In this document: positions 41,804-50,280 of the stretch, in pieces | Position numbering within the stretch: position 1 is the stretch's first letter | Layout: each line of letters starts with the position of its first letter | Assembly: GCA_035652815.1 (NCBI GenBank) | Contig: DASRDB010000017.1 | Location: 100,851-164,850, forward strand | DNA from: DASRDB01 sp035652815 | GTDB taxonomy: Bacteria; Chloroflexota; Ktedonobacteria; Ktedonobacterales; Ktedonobacteraceae | Reading direction: 5' to 3' | Length of the DNA stretch: 64,000 bases | Translations under genes and position numbers: made by a program | The notes under the pieces: generated by a model | Databases searched by the model: none | Told to the model about the DNA's origin: nothing | The model's input: only the letters and a program-made list of their open reading frames with translations

Positions 41804-41994
41804 TTGTGCCATTTGTGCCATCACCTGCGGATGATGACTTGCATTTGTTCGGCCTCTGAAGAGTGCTGAGGACGCTTTGTGTTGTTTGTGCCATTTGTGC
41901 CATCAGTTTTTCATTGCTGACCGGGAGGTTAATTCAGCATACTGAGAAGAATAGATTGCGAACGAAAGTAAGTTGCTAGCAAGCTAGCGGTATT
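41804..41994 (-). promoter_or_regulatory. Leader module shared with the SWIM-MoxR-VWA operon, copy 2
   Basis: Minus-strand leader of the amide-ligase operon. After the -10 box comes AATACCGCTAG-CTT-GCTAGCA (41994-41977), as in copy 1. Further downstream are two copies of a 16-bp sequence (41886-41901 and 41804-41819) that on the minus strand read GGCACAAATGGCACAA, the same 9-bp units as in copy 1. This 514-bp gene-free stretch (41572-42085) holds no other convincing gene. Confidence 0.6.
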
Positions 41995-41997
41995 GTA

Positions 41998-42027
41998 AGT
42001 ATACCTGAAGAGATGGTAAAAAAGCAA
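41998..42027 (-). promoter_or_regulatory. Promoter of the esterase/ATP-grasp/GCS2 operon
   Basis: Minus-strand TTGCTT (42027-42022), an 18-nt spacer and TATACT (42003-41998). The -35 box overlaps the base of the RIO-kinase terminator stem. The box and spacer sequences align with the promoter at 13485-13513. Confidence 0.65.
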
Positions 42028-42063
42028 GGGGAATATCCCTCTTTTGAGGGATATTCCCCTTGC
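42024..42063 (-). terminator. Strong terminator of the RIO kinase gene
   Basis: A perfect 18-bp stem GCAAGGGGAATATCCCTC (42024-42041) with a TTTT loop and complement at 42046-42063. On the minus strand the stem is followed by TTTTTTACC, a classic intrinsic terminator. Confidence 0.92.
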
Positions 42064-42085
42064 CAGGAAGAATTGGCTATAGGAA

Positions 42086-43102
42086 CTACATCAACTCAGG
42101 GATTGGCCCCATACACGGCACCCACATCTCGTAGGCAAGTTGGTGAGCATCACCTGCGACACCATACTGCGCGAAGTGCTGGCAGACGCGCTCGATATCC
42201 CGCAGAAACAGTGAGAACACGTCGGAGTTGTGATAGGGATCGACGGCTTGCGCGAAATCGATTAATATCACACTTCCCTGCCAGTAAAGGATATTGTACG
42301 CTGACAGGTCGCCGTGAATACGCCCATGCTGCAAAGCAAGTTCGATATTATGCAGGATGCAATCGAATAGCGGTTGCGCCTCCTCTCGGTCGAGTGTGAC
42401 ATCATTGAGCCTGGGGGCTGGCTCGTCCTCCTCCCCAATGTATTCCATTAAGACGGCATTGCCGATTTGCGCATATGGTCGGGGGACGTTGGCTCCATGC
42501 GCGTAGAGCAGGCGCTGCGTCTGGTATTCGTAATCGATCCAGGAAGCGACCTGAGCGGCACGTCCGCGCTCGGTCTTACGAGTAGCTGCGCTTCCTCGTC
42601 GGCTGTTGCCGTGTTCTGCCTGCCCCTGTTCATCACGCTGCACGCGACTGTAGCGGTAAACGGCATCGTTGCGCAGGCTGCGGAACATACGCGGGCGATA
42701 GATTTTCGCGGCCAGGTACTCTACCCCTGTCGAGGGATGGGCCTTGCAGCAAAAAACGGTCGCCTCTTTGCCGCTGTGCGCTTCGTGCAGCACATCAGTA
42801 ATCAGGCGCTGGTTATAGAACGGCTCGAGCGATGAAAGAATCCAGGGAGCATCGCGCCTGGATGCCAGCAGTGTCGGATTAAAGACCGGAGCGCGCTGCT
42901 GCTCCTCTTCGTATGCCTGCTCGCGAAGCCACCGCTGTACCTCTGAACTGCTTTCGTAGCTGGTCTTTTTGGTAGGCTTCGCCTTCGCCGGGTGGCCACT
43001 TCTGGCGCGTTCGCGCTGGCCAGGCTTCATCTTCTGGAACGTGACGACATCTTCTTCAGGGTCATCGTTAAAAAATCTATGCAAGGTAAAAAAGCTCCTC
43101 AT
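42086..43102 (-). CDS. RIO-family serine protein kinase
   Basis: A 338-residue RIO1-like atypical kinase. The N-terminal 70 residues are charged and probably flexible. The nucleotide region includes VLHEAHSGKEATVFCCKAHPSTGVEYLAAKIYRP (the Lys of AAKIY), the hinge is NAVLMEYIGEED, the catalytic loop GRIHGDLSAYNILYW (Asp and Asn) and the metal-binding loop VILIDFAQAVDP. RIO kinases in archaea and eukaryotes act in ribosome maturation; the bacterial role is unclear. The ATG at 43102 lacks a good ribosome site of its own and overlaps a short upstream frame by 26 nt. Confidence 0.88.
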   Translation of the reverse strand: MRSFFTLHRFFNDDPEEDVVTFQKMKPGQRERARSGHPAKAKPTKKTSYESSSEVQRWLREQAYEEEQQRAPVFNPTLLASRRDAPWILSSLEPFYNQRLITDVLHEAHSGKEATVFCCKAHPSTGVEYLAAKIYRPRMFRSLRNDAVYRYSRVQRDEQGQAEHGNSRRGSAATRKTERGRAAQVASWIDYEYQTQRLLYAHGANVPRPYAQIGNAVLMEYIGEEDEPAPRLNDVTLDREEAQPLFDCILHNIELALQHGRIHGDLSAYNILYWQGSVILIDFAQAVDPYHNSDVFSLFLRDIERVCQHFAQYGVAGDAHQLAYEMWVPCMGPIPELM

Positions 43103-43157
43103 GTGGAATTTGATCGATTTTCTTTTCTGTCGGGTAGTCGCGAACTATCACTTTCAT
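43077..43157 (-). CDS. Short upstream ORF overlapping the RIO kinase start
   Basis: A 26-residue frame MKVIVRDYPTEKKIDQIPHE... with a strong AAAGGAGGCGGCC ribosome site 7 nt before its ATG. It ends 26 nt inside the kinase gene in another frame. The kinase ATG has no comparable site, so translation of this peptide could deliver ribosomes to the kinase start. Whether the peptide itself does anything is unknown. An alternative is that the overlap is accidental and the kinase starts further downstream. Confidence 0.45.
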   Translation of the reverse strand: MKVIVRDYPTEKKIDQIPHEELFYLA

Positions 43158-43718
43158 GGCCGCCTCCTTTCGCATAGAGAAAGAGCAAAGCATTGAGGGT
43201 AAACGCATACAGAAGCTGAACGGCAAAACATGAAGACAGGCTTCGGTGCGGCGATGCGCAACACGCAAAGGAAATCAGAAGTGGGAAGAGCTATCTCCAG
43301 GGGAAGTATCTAATGGCCTGATCTGGCAGGAGCATGCCACAGGCCGCGCATCATAGGAGGAACCAGGAATCGCTGGTTAGATGAACAGAAACGCTGCGCT
43401 TAGACGTAAAACAGCGCAGACAACAAAAATCTCCAGGATGCCACAGGCTGAGGTATGCTTAACGAAGAATACCATCCAGCGTGGAGATAGAAGCAAGAAG
43501 TATCGCTGTCATATATTACACCTCCACAGATTATATATTTACAGGGAGATTACCATATTCCCTCCGGGAAAGCAATAGCTCGATTAGCTTAGTTTTTACA
43601 TTTGTTAGCTGCTGTGACGGTTCTGTAAGCAGAAAACCAACTTTTGTCCTGTCCTTGTGAGGTTCATAAGTTACGCTCTAATGAGAGTATTCAGATGTTT
43701 AGGAGAGGAGAACTGCAC
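43158..43718. other. Gene-poor intergenic stretch
   Basis: About 560 bp without a convincing gene. It includes AGGAGG (43355-43360) followed by a small hairpin AACCAG-GAATCG-CTGGTT (43361-43378) just before an ATG at 43381, whose 65-codon frame has no protein-like features. Near the right end TTGTCC and TAAGTT with 17-nt spacing could be the promoter of the transglutaminase-like gene. Confidence 0.4.
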
Positions 43719-44399
43719 ATGTTGAGGAAAATGCTACTGGTACTCACCTGCCTGGGAGCGGCTTGCTCAGCCACCCTCTTTCTTCTCACCATCCCACTGC
43801 TGCGCCGTCTGCCAAAACCAGGCCGGGTATCGATGGGCGGGATCCCGCCCATCGAGGACGCGATAGAGGTGTGTCGGCGCACGCAACTGTAAGGTTGGAA
43901 TCTGGTCGCCTATGCACAGCAGTTGGTGGCACGAAAATTCACCTGCTCTCGGCTCAATACCTGGGATACCCCTTCCAGGTTCTTTGAACGTGGGATGGGC
44001 TACTGCAAGCAGCAGGCGCTGGCGCTCAAGAAAATCTACGACCGGCTGGGGATTACAGCCAGGCCGGTTTTTTCCCTGCGATGCAAGTTTCCTGCCAAAG
44101 TTGTTGATGGCGTGCTATGGCCAGGAGGAGTCTCGGGCCATGCCTGGCTTCGAGTCAGGGTCGATGACCAGGAACTTGATGTATGTCCTGGCTCGGTCAG
44201 CAATAGACCCGGCGTCACCCATTTTGAGATTCTCTGGAAGGCACGCAGGTGGCATGCCTGGCTGCGTCCCTTCACACATGTTGGGTCGTCTATTGAAAAT
44301 ATCAGGCGAGACCTGGTGGCAAGGCACCGCCTCAAAAGAGCAACGAGTTGCCAGGTCAACCCACCGTTTCCAGAGGGAGTCCTCCCTCAACTTGCCTGA
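43719..44399 (+). pseudogene. Transglutaminase-like protein gene with an in-frame stop
   Basis: A single reading frame interrupted once by TAA at 43890-43892. The first 57 codons encode a signal/anchor segment (KMLLVLTCLGAACSATLFLLTIPLL) and the start of the mature protein. The same frame resumes immediately as GWNLVAYAQQLVARKFTCSRLNTWDTP. The second part has the transglutaminase-type triad: Cys in ERGMGYCKQQALALK, His in VSGHAWLRVRV and Asp in ELDVCPGSVSN. All hallmarks remain, so the mutation looks recent. A restart at the GTG or ATG further in would lose the signal peptide. A genuine sequencing error is the main alternative. Confidence 0.75.
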
Positions 44400-44452
44400 C
44401 CGCTGCTCAAGGAACATGGCAGCACTGACACCCTGGAAGAAGGAGATGTATC

Positions 44453-44911
44453 ATGCATGTACTCATTGTCTATGGCTCACAATTTGGGAACACCGAGCAG
44501 ATTGCGCGGGCGATTGGAATCGGCACGGCTGATGCGGGCTGAGGAAGCGAATGCCGACGATCTCACCACCTGTGACCTCCTGATCGTCGGCGGTCCGACA
44601 CAACGACAGAAGACCAGCCTTATCATGCAGGCCTGGCTCGAGCGTCTCCCACGCAGCATCCTCAAAGATGTGCCGACTGCCGCTTTCGATACTCGCTATC
44701 GAATGTCCCGCTTCCTGACCGGGTCTGCGGCAAGGCGAATTGCAAGCCGCCTCAAAAGGGCCGGGCGCGGCTCATTATCCCACCAGAAAGTTTCTTCATG
44801 GAGCGTGATGTACCACAGGCTGGCGAGAAGCGCCGCCACGAGATGGAGCATCTGGAGCCGGGCGAGGAGGAGAGGGCAAGCGCGTGGACTGCAAGCATCC
44901 TGAGGGCATAG
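44453..44911 (+). pseudogene. Flavodoxin-like gene with frameshifts
   Basis: The start MHVLIVYGSQFGNTEQIARAIG (FMN phosphate loop) stops after 29 codons at a TGA. The homologous sequence continues in another frame as EEANADDLTTCDLLIVGGPTQRQKTSLIMQAWLERLP and FDTRYRMSRFLTGSAARRI. It then shifts again to a frame reading LIIPPESFFMERDVPQAGEKRRHEMEHLEPGEEE, ending at 44911. At least two frame disruptions separate parts of what was one flavodoxin-domain protein. The start keeps a good AGGAGATG site. Confidence 0.8.
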
Positions 44912-44974
44912 ATGTAGCGCGATAAGGGGGAGTGGTCGCAGTTCCTGCTAGCATCGCGGGCTTTGATCCTGTCC

Positions 44975-45887
44975 TCACCTCCCATTACGCTCTTGCACCT
45001 CTTCCAAAGATCGCCCCATCACCCAGCGCTTAACCAGTTCGACCATGAACAAATACGTAAGGATCATACCCGCCAGGAAAAGGAAGTACAGGGCGGGAAG
45101 CGGCGTAAAGCCGAGCGGAGAGGCCAGAGGCGTCAACGGCAAGAACATGCCTAAACCGACGACCAGCAAGACCGTGACAGTGAGCGGCAAACTGAGCCTG
45201 CTCTTGAGAGAATTGCCCGCCGTGCGAATGATGAAGAGTACCAGGGTCTGCGTTGCCAGCGATTCCACGAACCAGCCAGTATGAAATAGTGCTTCGGAGG
45301 CGTGGAATACCTGGAGCATGATAAAGAAAGTCAGGAAATCGAAGATTGAGCTGGCCGGCCGATATAGAGCATGAAATATCGAATCAGCTTGATATCCCAG
45401 CGGCGCGGCTTGATGATGTAGGACGAATCGACGCGATCAGTGGGAATCGTGACCTGCGAGAGATCATAGAGGAAGTTATTGAGCAGGATTTGTGTTGGCA
45501 ACATGGGTAAAAATGGGAGAAAGATGGAAGCGCCTGCCATGCTGAACATATTGCCAAAGTTGGAACTCGTACCCATCAACAGGTATTTCATCACGTTACC
45601 AAAGGCCTTGCGTCCCTCGATGATCCCACTATGCACAACGCGCAACCCTTTTCGAGTAGGATGAGTACAAGAAGGTTAGTGACAAAGACAAGCAGTCGTT
45701 GGAGCGTTGTCAAGCGTTTTACAGATGTCGGCTCGTTGGGTCCATACGTACTGAGGCGTTTGCGTGCCTCCTCGCTGGTCAGTCCTTTCTCAGAGGTTTG
45801 AAACTGCGCATAAAGCTGCTGCAAAGAAGGCTGACGGGGAGCCGCTGTGTCTTTCTGCCAGACTGGCGATTGTAGAGACTGCTGCAT
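44975..45887 (-). pseudogene. mgtA: mgtA-type Mg2+ P-type ATPase remnant with internal deletion
   Basis: Only the two ends of a magnesium-translocating P-type ATPase remain. The first about 75 codons give the N-terminal domain and first membrane helix (QTSEKGLTSEEARKRLSTYGPNEP, LQRLLVFVTNLLVLILL). They run straight into the post-hinge part LLEKG...VVHSGIIEGRKAFGNVMKYLLMGTSSNFGNMFS, so the actuator, phosphorylation and nucleotide domains are gone, including the DKTGT motif. Two frame disruptions follow, near 45640 and near 45345, before the last membrane helices (LQVFHASEALFHTGWFVESLATQTLVLF). The deletion joins two places that both encode an LxLILL-like stretch. Confidence 0.85.
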
Positions 45888-46102
45888 GATTCACTCCATC
45901 ACATTTAGAAGAGTAATTCATCTTTTATTGGCATCGTTTGAAGAAAATGCTTGTTGTCCTCATCAGAGTGCAATCTCAGAAGTGGAAGCAGCCAGTTTTC
46001 TCTCTTCTCTATTACCTTAAAGTTGCGCAATCACAGCAGTGTCACATGTAGTCAGGTCGGAGTCACGAAAGCATCACATAAAAATAAAAGCAAGGTTTAG
46101 CG

Positions 46103-48550
46103 CTATTCTTCTCGCCATTCGATCTGCAAGAAGCGCTCGAGAAGGTGCAAGCGCCAGGTTACTTGCAGAAGTAACGCCCAGGCAATAGATGCCAATCCAA
46201 TCATGAGGTAGCTACTACCAGCAAGGAGGGACAGGTCGAAGAAGTTTCGAAGCGGCGGTATGGCCAGCAGCGCCGCGTAAGCGAGTAGTAAGCCAAGCGG
46301 TAGCAGGGTCGGTCGCCAGTCGCTACTCTGCCTGCTTCCCCCGGCAAGGGCTTTGATTGGGGGTTCGACGAAAACGATGAGCTGCAGCCCACTCAGAATT
46401 GTGAAAGAGGTGAGCGCACTCTGCGCAGTGAGAAGCTGCTGCCCAGCTGAAAATGCAACCATATAGACACAGAGCGCAATCAGGCTAAGCGCCGTTGCCG
46501 CCGGAATTACAAAGCGCAGGAGCGAGGAGAACATGCGTTGCTGCCGGAAAGCAGGTGGCCTCGCCCATGCTGCTAGCGCCAGCGCGGGAATTCCCTCTGT
46601 CAGGAAGGTAAGAAGGGCATTCTGCTTGGGAACGAATGGGAAGCCATCCACGATCATAATGGCTACCAGTACACACACCATGTAGCAGACGCGCGTCAGG
46701 AAGAGCTTCAAGATGTCGTGCATGCCCTGTTGGATGCGCTGTCCCTCACGAAATGCCTGGGGTAGTGATGCAAAGGAGTCGTTCAGAAGCACCATATCTG
46801 CCACCCCACGTGTGGCCGCGCTGCCACTTTGCATGGCAAGACCAAGATGGGCCTGTTTGAGTGAGAGGACGTCGTTGACGCCATCACCAATCATTGCAAC
46901 CGTATGGCCCCGCTTGCGCAATGCCTGCACCAGTTGCGCTTTTTGCTGCGGCGTCACCCGGCCAAATACCGTTGACTCTTCTGCCAATTGCAATATGTCT
47001 TCCTGGTTCAGCTTTCCCCCGGAGATGACTTTTCCGTTCGTCGCCAATCCTGCCTGCTTTACCAGGGCCGCAACTGTCTCCGGGTGGTCGCCGGAAATCA
47101 CTTTGATCTGGATACCAGCCTGGGAAAAACCCCGGAGCGTTTCTTGCGCTTCGGGACGCAGTTGGTCGCGCAACACGACGAGGCCAAGCGGAACGAGTCC
47201 CGATGGTAATAGCGGCTCTCCTCGTTCAGAGTACAGGGACACAATGGACGGTGTATAGGCAAACAGCAGGATACGCTTTCCTTGATCGATAGAGACCTGC
47301 ATGTTAGCGTTCAGGTCTTGCTTGTCTTGCATGTCCAGATATGGCAGAAGGATATCGGGCGCACCCAGGATGTATGTTCCCTGATGCGTCGCGTCAACAA
47401 AGGCAAGCGCACTCCACTTGCGGGCTGAGGAGAATGTTACTTCCTCCCGGACAGACAGGCGCTCGCCGGAACAAACCGCTCCGATAGCCTCACTGGTAGG
47501 ATTAGTCACAGATGAGCTATTGACATAACTCCCAAGCAAATCTTGCAGCCGGGGCTTCTCTCCCTGCAAAGGCCGCAGATCTTCCAGGACAAGCGCATTG
47601 GCTGTCAGCGTGCCAGTTTTATCAAGGCATAGCACATCCACATTGCTCATAGCTTCGAGCGCGTTGGCTTGCTGCACGAGGACGCCTTTGCCGACCATAC
47701 GCACGGCCCCCAGGGCATAGGCGACACTTGTTGCCAGCAATAATCCTTTGGGTACGATGCCGATGATGACCACCGCCATCTTCACACTGTCTACCAGTGG
47801 AACACGGTTATCCTGTATAGCGAGCGCCAGCAATATCTCGAAGAAGATGGCAACGAGCAGCATCGACTGAAGAATCACGTTGATTTGTCTTTGGAGTGGC
47901 GTGTAGACGCGGCGAAATGCCCTGGCTCCCGAGGCAATCTGGTTAGCAACACACTCGACACCGACTTTTTCAGCACGATAGTATGCGCTGCCACTGGTAC
48001 AAAAACTCCCCGAATATAAACAGTCGCCCTGCTGCTTCTGAACCAGCTCTGATTCGCCGGTGAGCAGCGATTCGTCCACTTCAATGCGCGCGTCATTCAC
48101 CACAGGGCCATCCACGACGATTTGATCGCCAGGGCGAAGCAACAGAATATCTCCAACCACCAGTTCGCTCGGGTCCACCGCTTGCTCATGGCCGCTGCGC
48201 ATCACAGCCGCCTTTGGACGAGTTAGCAGTGAGATGCGGTCAAGGACGCGCTTGGCGCGAATTTCCTGGATAGTGCCAACCAGCACATTAAAGAACGCCA
48301 CACCTACCGAGATCAAGGCGTCAGAAACCTGACCCAGGATGACCAGTGCCAGGCCGAGGATGAACATGATGATATTGACCGGAACGAACAGGTTAGCGCG
48401 CAGAATTTGCGCATAGCTCCGGCTGCTCTTCAAAGCCAGTGTATGTGCCAGCCCCTGCTTGCGCCGCTCCACCACTTCATCCTCTGAGAGTCCTCGCAAG
48501 TGGCTCCCTTTGTACTGTTGGTCATCTTGCGCCAGCAGATTCCGCACCAT
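46103..48550 (-). CDS. Cation-translocating P-type ATPase (CtpE-like)
   Basis: An 815-residue P-type ATPase. The actuator motif is DESLLTGESE, the phosphorylation site LCLDKTGTLTANALVL (Asp310), then KWSALAF-type nucleotide motif and VAMIGDGVNDVLSLKQAHLGLAM in the hinge. The membrane motif GIVPKGLLLATSVAYALGAVRM, the short N-terminus without metal-binding domains and IGTIQEIRAKRVLDRI resemble mycobacterial CtpE, reported to take up calcium. The ion specificity here is inferred. It is the only intact P-type ATPase in a region with degraded Mg and Mn transporters. Confidence 0.87.
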   Translation of the reverse strand: MVRNLLAQDDQQYKGSHLRGLSEDEVVERRKQGLAHTLALKSSRSYAQILRANLFVPVNIIMFILGLALVILGQVSDALISVGVAFFNVLVGTIQEIRAKRVLDRISLLTRPKAAVMRSGHEQAVDPSELVVGDILLLRPGDQIVVDGPVVNDARIEVDESLLTGESELVQKQQGDCLYSGSFCTSGSAYYRAEKVGVECVANQIASGARAFRRVYTPLQRQINVILQSMLLVAIFFEILLALAIQDNRVPLVDSVKMAVVIIGIVPKGLLLATSVAYALGAVRMVGKGVLVQQANALEAMSNVDVLCLDKTGTLTANALVLEDLRPLQGEKPRLQDLLGSYVNSSSVTNPTSEAIGAVCSGERLSVREEVTFSSARKWSALAFVDATHQGTYILGAPDILLPYLDMQDKQDLNANMQVSIDQGKRILLFAYTPSIVSLYSERGEPLLPSGLVPLGLVVLRDQLRPEAQETLRGFSQAGIQIKVISGDHPETVAALVKQAGLATNGKVISGGKLNQEDILQLAEESTVFGRVTPQQKAQLVQALRKRGHTVAMIGDGVNDVLSLKQAHLGLAMQSGSAATRGVADMVLLNDSFASLPQAFREGQRIQQGMHDILKLFLTRVCYMVCVLVAIMIVDGFPFVPKQNALLTFLTEGIPALALAAWARPPAFRQQRMFSSLLRFVIPAATALSLIALCVYMVAFSAGQQLLTAQSALTSFTILSGLQLIVFVEPPIKALAGGSRQSSDWRPTLLPLGLLLAYAALLAIPPLRNFFDLSLLAGSSYLMIGLASIAWALLLQVTWRLHLLERFLQIEWREE

Positions 48551-48582
48551 ATCACTGTTCAGCCTTTCTCATACATTTCCTC

Positions 48583-48647
48583 ATCCGCCAGTAAGAGCGC
48601 GCGTTCTGCCCTTCTGGACGATGAGAGCGCTCGTTACTGGCGGATGA
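48583..48647. repeat. Inverted repeat in the leader of the P-type ATPase gene
   Basis: CATCCGCCAGTAA (48583-48595) and its perfect complement (48635-48647) flank about 39 nt; the inner GAGCGC/GCGCTC can extend the stem. It lies 33 nt upstream of the ATPase start codon, so it is within the mRNA leader if transcription starts further upstream. It could be a regulatory hairpin or the terminator of the upstream gene. No T run follows on the minus strand. Confidence 0.6.
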
Positions 48648-48766
48648 CATCTTGCTCACACAACCTGGTCTTTACCTCGCGTACAGGTCGATCGAATCTG
48701 TGTTCATTCTCAAGATCACTGTCGCCTTTAGCGCGTTTCCTACTACTCTCCTGGAATATAGGCCCG

Positions 48767-49087
48767 TCACCGGATTTTTTCCGCTAACACGTCGCGCAAC
48801 TCTGCCTCCTCGCCCGGCGTCAGACGAATTTTTTGTAACATTTCTCGAAAGTAGGTAATCTCATCAGGAAAGTAGGCTGAGCGCAATGCTTTTAGGATGG
48901 AGGATACGACCTGCTTGCGGCGTTCTTCTGCTTCATGAGCGAGCGCATCCGTAAGCCTGCGTTCCTCTTCCTCTCGCCTGCTTGCCGCTGCTCCTCCTCC
49001 CTGGAGGAAGCTCAGTGGCTGTTCTTTGCGGGCGGCTGCCCGCTTCGCTTCTTGCTGAGTTTCCCAGTCTTCTAGATTGGTAGCCAT
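48767..49087 (-). CDS. Conserved hypothetical protein, helical and charged
   Basis: A 106-residue soluble protein that begins MATNLEDWETQQEAKRAAARKE. It has a Gly/Ala linker and then a long charged helix (RREEEERRLTDALAHEAEERRKQVVSSILKAL) that may form a coiled coil, and ends in ITYFREMLQKIRLTPGEEAELRDVLAEKI. The frame is open to 49141, but the ATG at 49087 has AAAGGAAC upstream and suits the helix start. No function is known to me. It lies upstream of the P-type ATPase gene on the same strand. Confidence 0.6.
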   Translation of the reverse strand: MATNLEDWETQQEAKRAAARKEQPLSFLQGGGAAASRREEEERRLTDALAHEAEERRKQVVSSILKALRSAYFPDEITYFREMLQKIRLTPGEEAELRDVLAEKIR

Positions 49088-49402
49088 CGCCTTGTTCCTT
49101 TCTCTCAACACAGTTAATCCACCTTCTCCTACCTGGTTCAATTACAGCATATGAATAACACAGGATAATCACAAAGAGGCACAAAAATCTCTCAAACAAG
49201 TAAAGAATGCCAACAAACCTATGAACCGGAAAGTAAGTCTGCCAGTTCTCTAATTGTGATTGTTTCGTGCTTGTTGAGAAAGTTATTGTGACGGCAAAGT
49301 GAGGTCAGTAGACTATCCTATCCAGGAAGTAAGGGAATACTTCCCGAGTAAGCACTCGTTCAGAAGGAACTTAGTTTCCTTTCTTGAAGAGAGGAGAAAA
49401 GT
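49088..49402. other. Divergent intergenic region
   Basis: About 315 bp between divergent genes, AT-richer than its surroundings. A 7-bp inverted repeat GGAAGTA-AGGGAA-TACTTCC (49325-49344) followed by GAGT-AAGC-ACTC is the only structure I see. It would lie in the leader of the membrane-protein gene. Confidence 0.35.
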
Positions 49403-49858
49403 ATGAGGCATAGAGCAAGGCGTATCGCGCTCGCTACCATAGAGGCATTTCTCGGGCTGTGTGCCGTTGGTGGAGGGCTGGCTATCCTGACGAATGCGTT
49501 TAACTTTAACCAATGGCTGCCCGTCGAATGGCTGCAAGGCACACCTTTCAGCGATTACACCATTCCTGGTTTGCTGCTGTTGATTGTCATCGGGGGTGGA
49601 ATGCTACTGGCAGCAGCGACAATATTCGTTCAGCGTGAATGGGCAGTCTTGTTTTCAATGGCGATGGGACTGGTCATGATTGGCTTCGAAATCTTTGAGG
49701 TTGCCATTATTGACCGCTTTGGCGTCATTCCTAGCACGATGGTGCAACAGGTACTGATGTCGGGTCTTGGGCTGGTGATCTTCGGACTTGCCTTCTCGCT
49801 GTGGATGAGTGAGTACCGAGAGCATCACTTCCCGGTCAAGCACATCAGGCACGCATGA
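49403..49858 (+). CDS. Four-helix membrane protein, unknown function
   Basis: A 151-residue protein with four clear membrane helices (about 7-31, 51-75, 81-104 and 112-135) and short loops. The start has GAGAGGAGAAAAG in the right place. The helices are rich in Gly/Val/Ile/Leu with no charged residues that would suggest transport. I do not recognise a named family. The short basic C-terminus (EYREHHFPVKHIRHA) is cytoplasmic by the positive-inside rule if the first loop is outside. Confidence 0.65.
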   Translation: MRHRARRIALATIEAFLGLCAVGGGLAILTNAFNFNQWLPVEWLQGTPFSDYTIPGLLLLIVIGGGMLLAAATIFVQREWAVLFSMAMGLVMIGFEIFEVAIIDRFGVIPSTMVQQVLMSGLGLVIFGLAFSLWMSEYREHHFPVKHIRHA

Positions 49859-49886
49859 AAGGGAGAAAATAGGAATATTGGTGCAG

Positions 49887-50261
49887 ATGGTGATAGTGAA
49901 AGGGGATGCAGGGGGCATCGATTTCCGGGTGAATACTGATAGTGGCAAGCTTGGCTTCTACAGCTTTGTAATCGATGTAACGGGAGGTTACGATTTCAGC
50001 ATCTTTGATAGCACCGGGTTCCATGATGTGGTGAGTGGATCTTCACCTGCTATCCATACTGGCCTCAACCAGCCGAATATGATAGCGGTTGTCTTACATG
50101 GTAAGACACTTGACCTCTATGTCAACGGCCAGCAGGTGAACAGTATTGTCAATAGTACTTTCCGACATGGGGGTATTGGTGTCGAAGCCGATTCTATGAA
50201 AAATGCGACCGAGGTTGCGTTCAGCAACGCAACTGTGTGGGAGTACCAGGGTATAGGATAG
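49887..50261 (+). pseudogene. Concanavalin A-like domain fragment
   Basis: About 124 codons with the look of the C-terminal part of a DUF1080/concanavalin-like sugar-binding domain: FRVNTDSGKLGFYSFVIDVTGGYDFSIFD, NMIAVVLHGKTLDLYVNGQQVNSI, RHGGIGVEADSMKNATEVAFSNATVWEY. Such domains follow Ser/Thr kinase and membrane segments in some Chloroflexota proteins. There is no good start site and the N-terminal half of the fold is missing, so I read it as the tail of a lost gene. It lies directly before the degraded kinase. Confidence 0.6.
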
Positions 50262-50280
50262 ACGGAAGGTGTTGAGAGAA

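Noticed and set aside
41770..41903. 45-codon minus-strand frame starting ATGGCACAAATGGCACAA in the amide-ligase leader
   Set aside because: No ribosome site, and the Met-Ala-Gln repeats come from the 9-bp DNA repeat itself; the tandem units in copy 1 would encode different residues.
43381..43578. 65-codon plus-strand frame after AGGAGG and a hairpin
   Set aside because: The AGGAGG is about 20 nt from the ATG and the translation is not protein-like; kept only as a note on the intergenic region.
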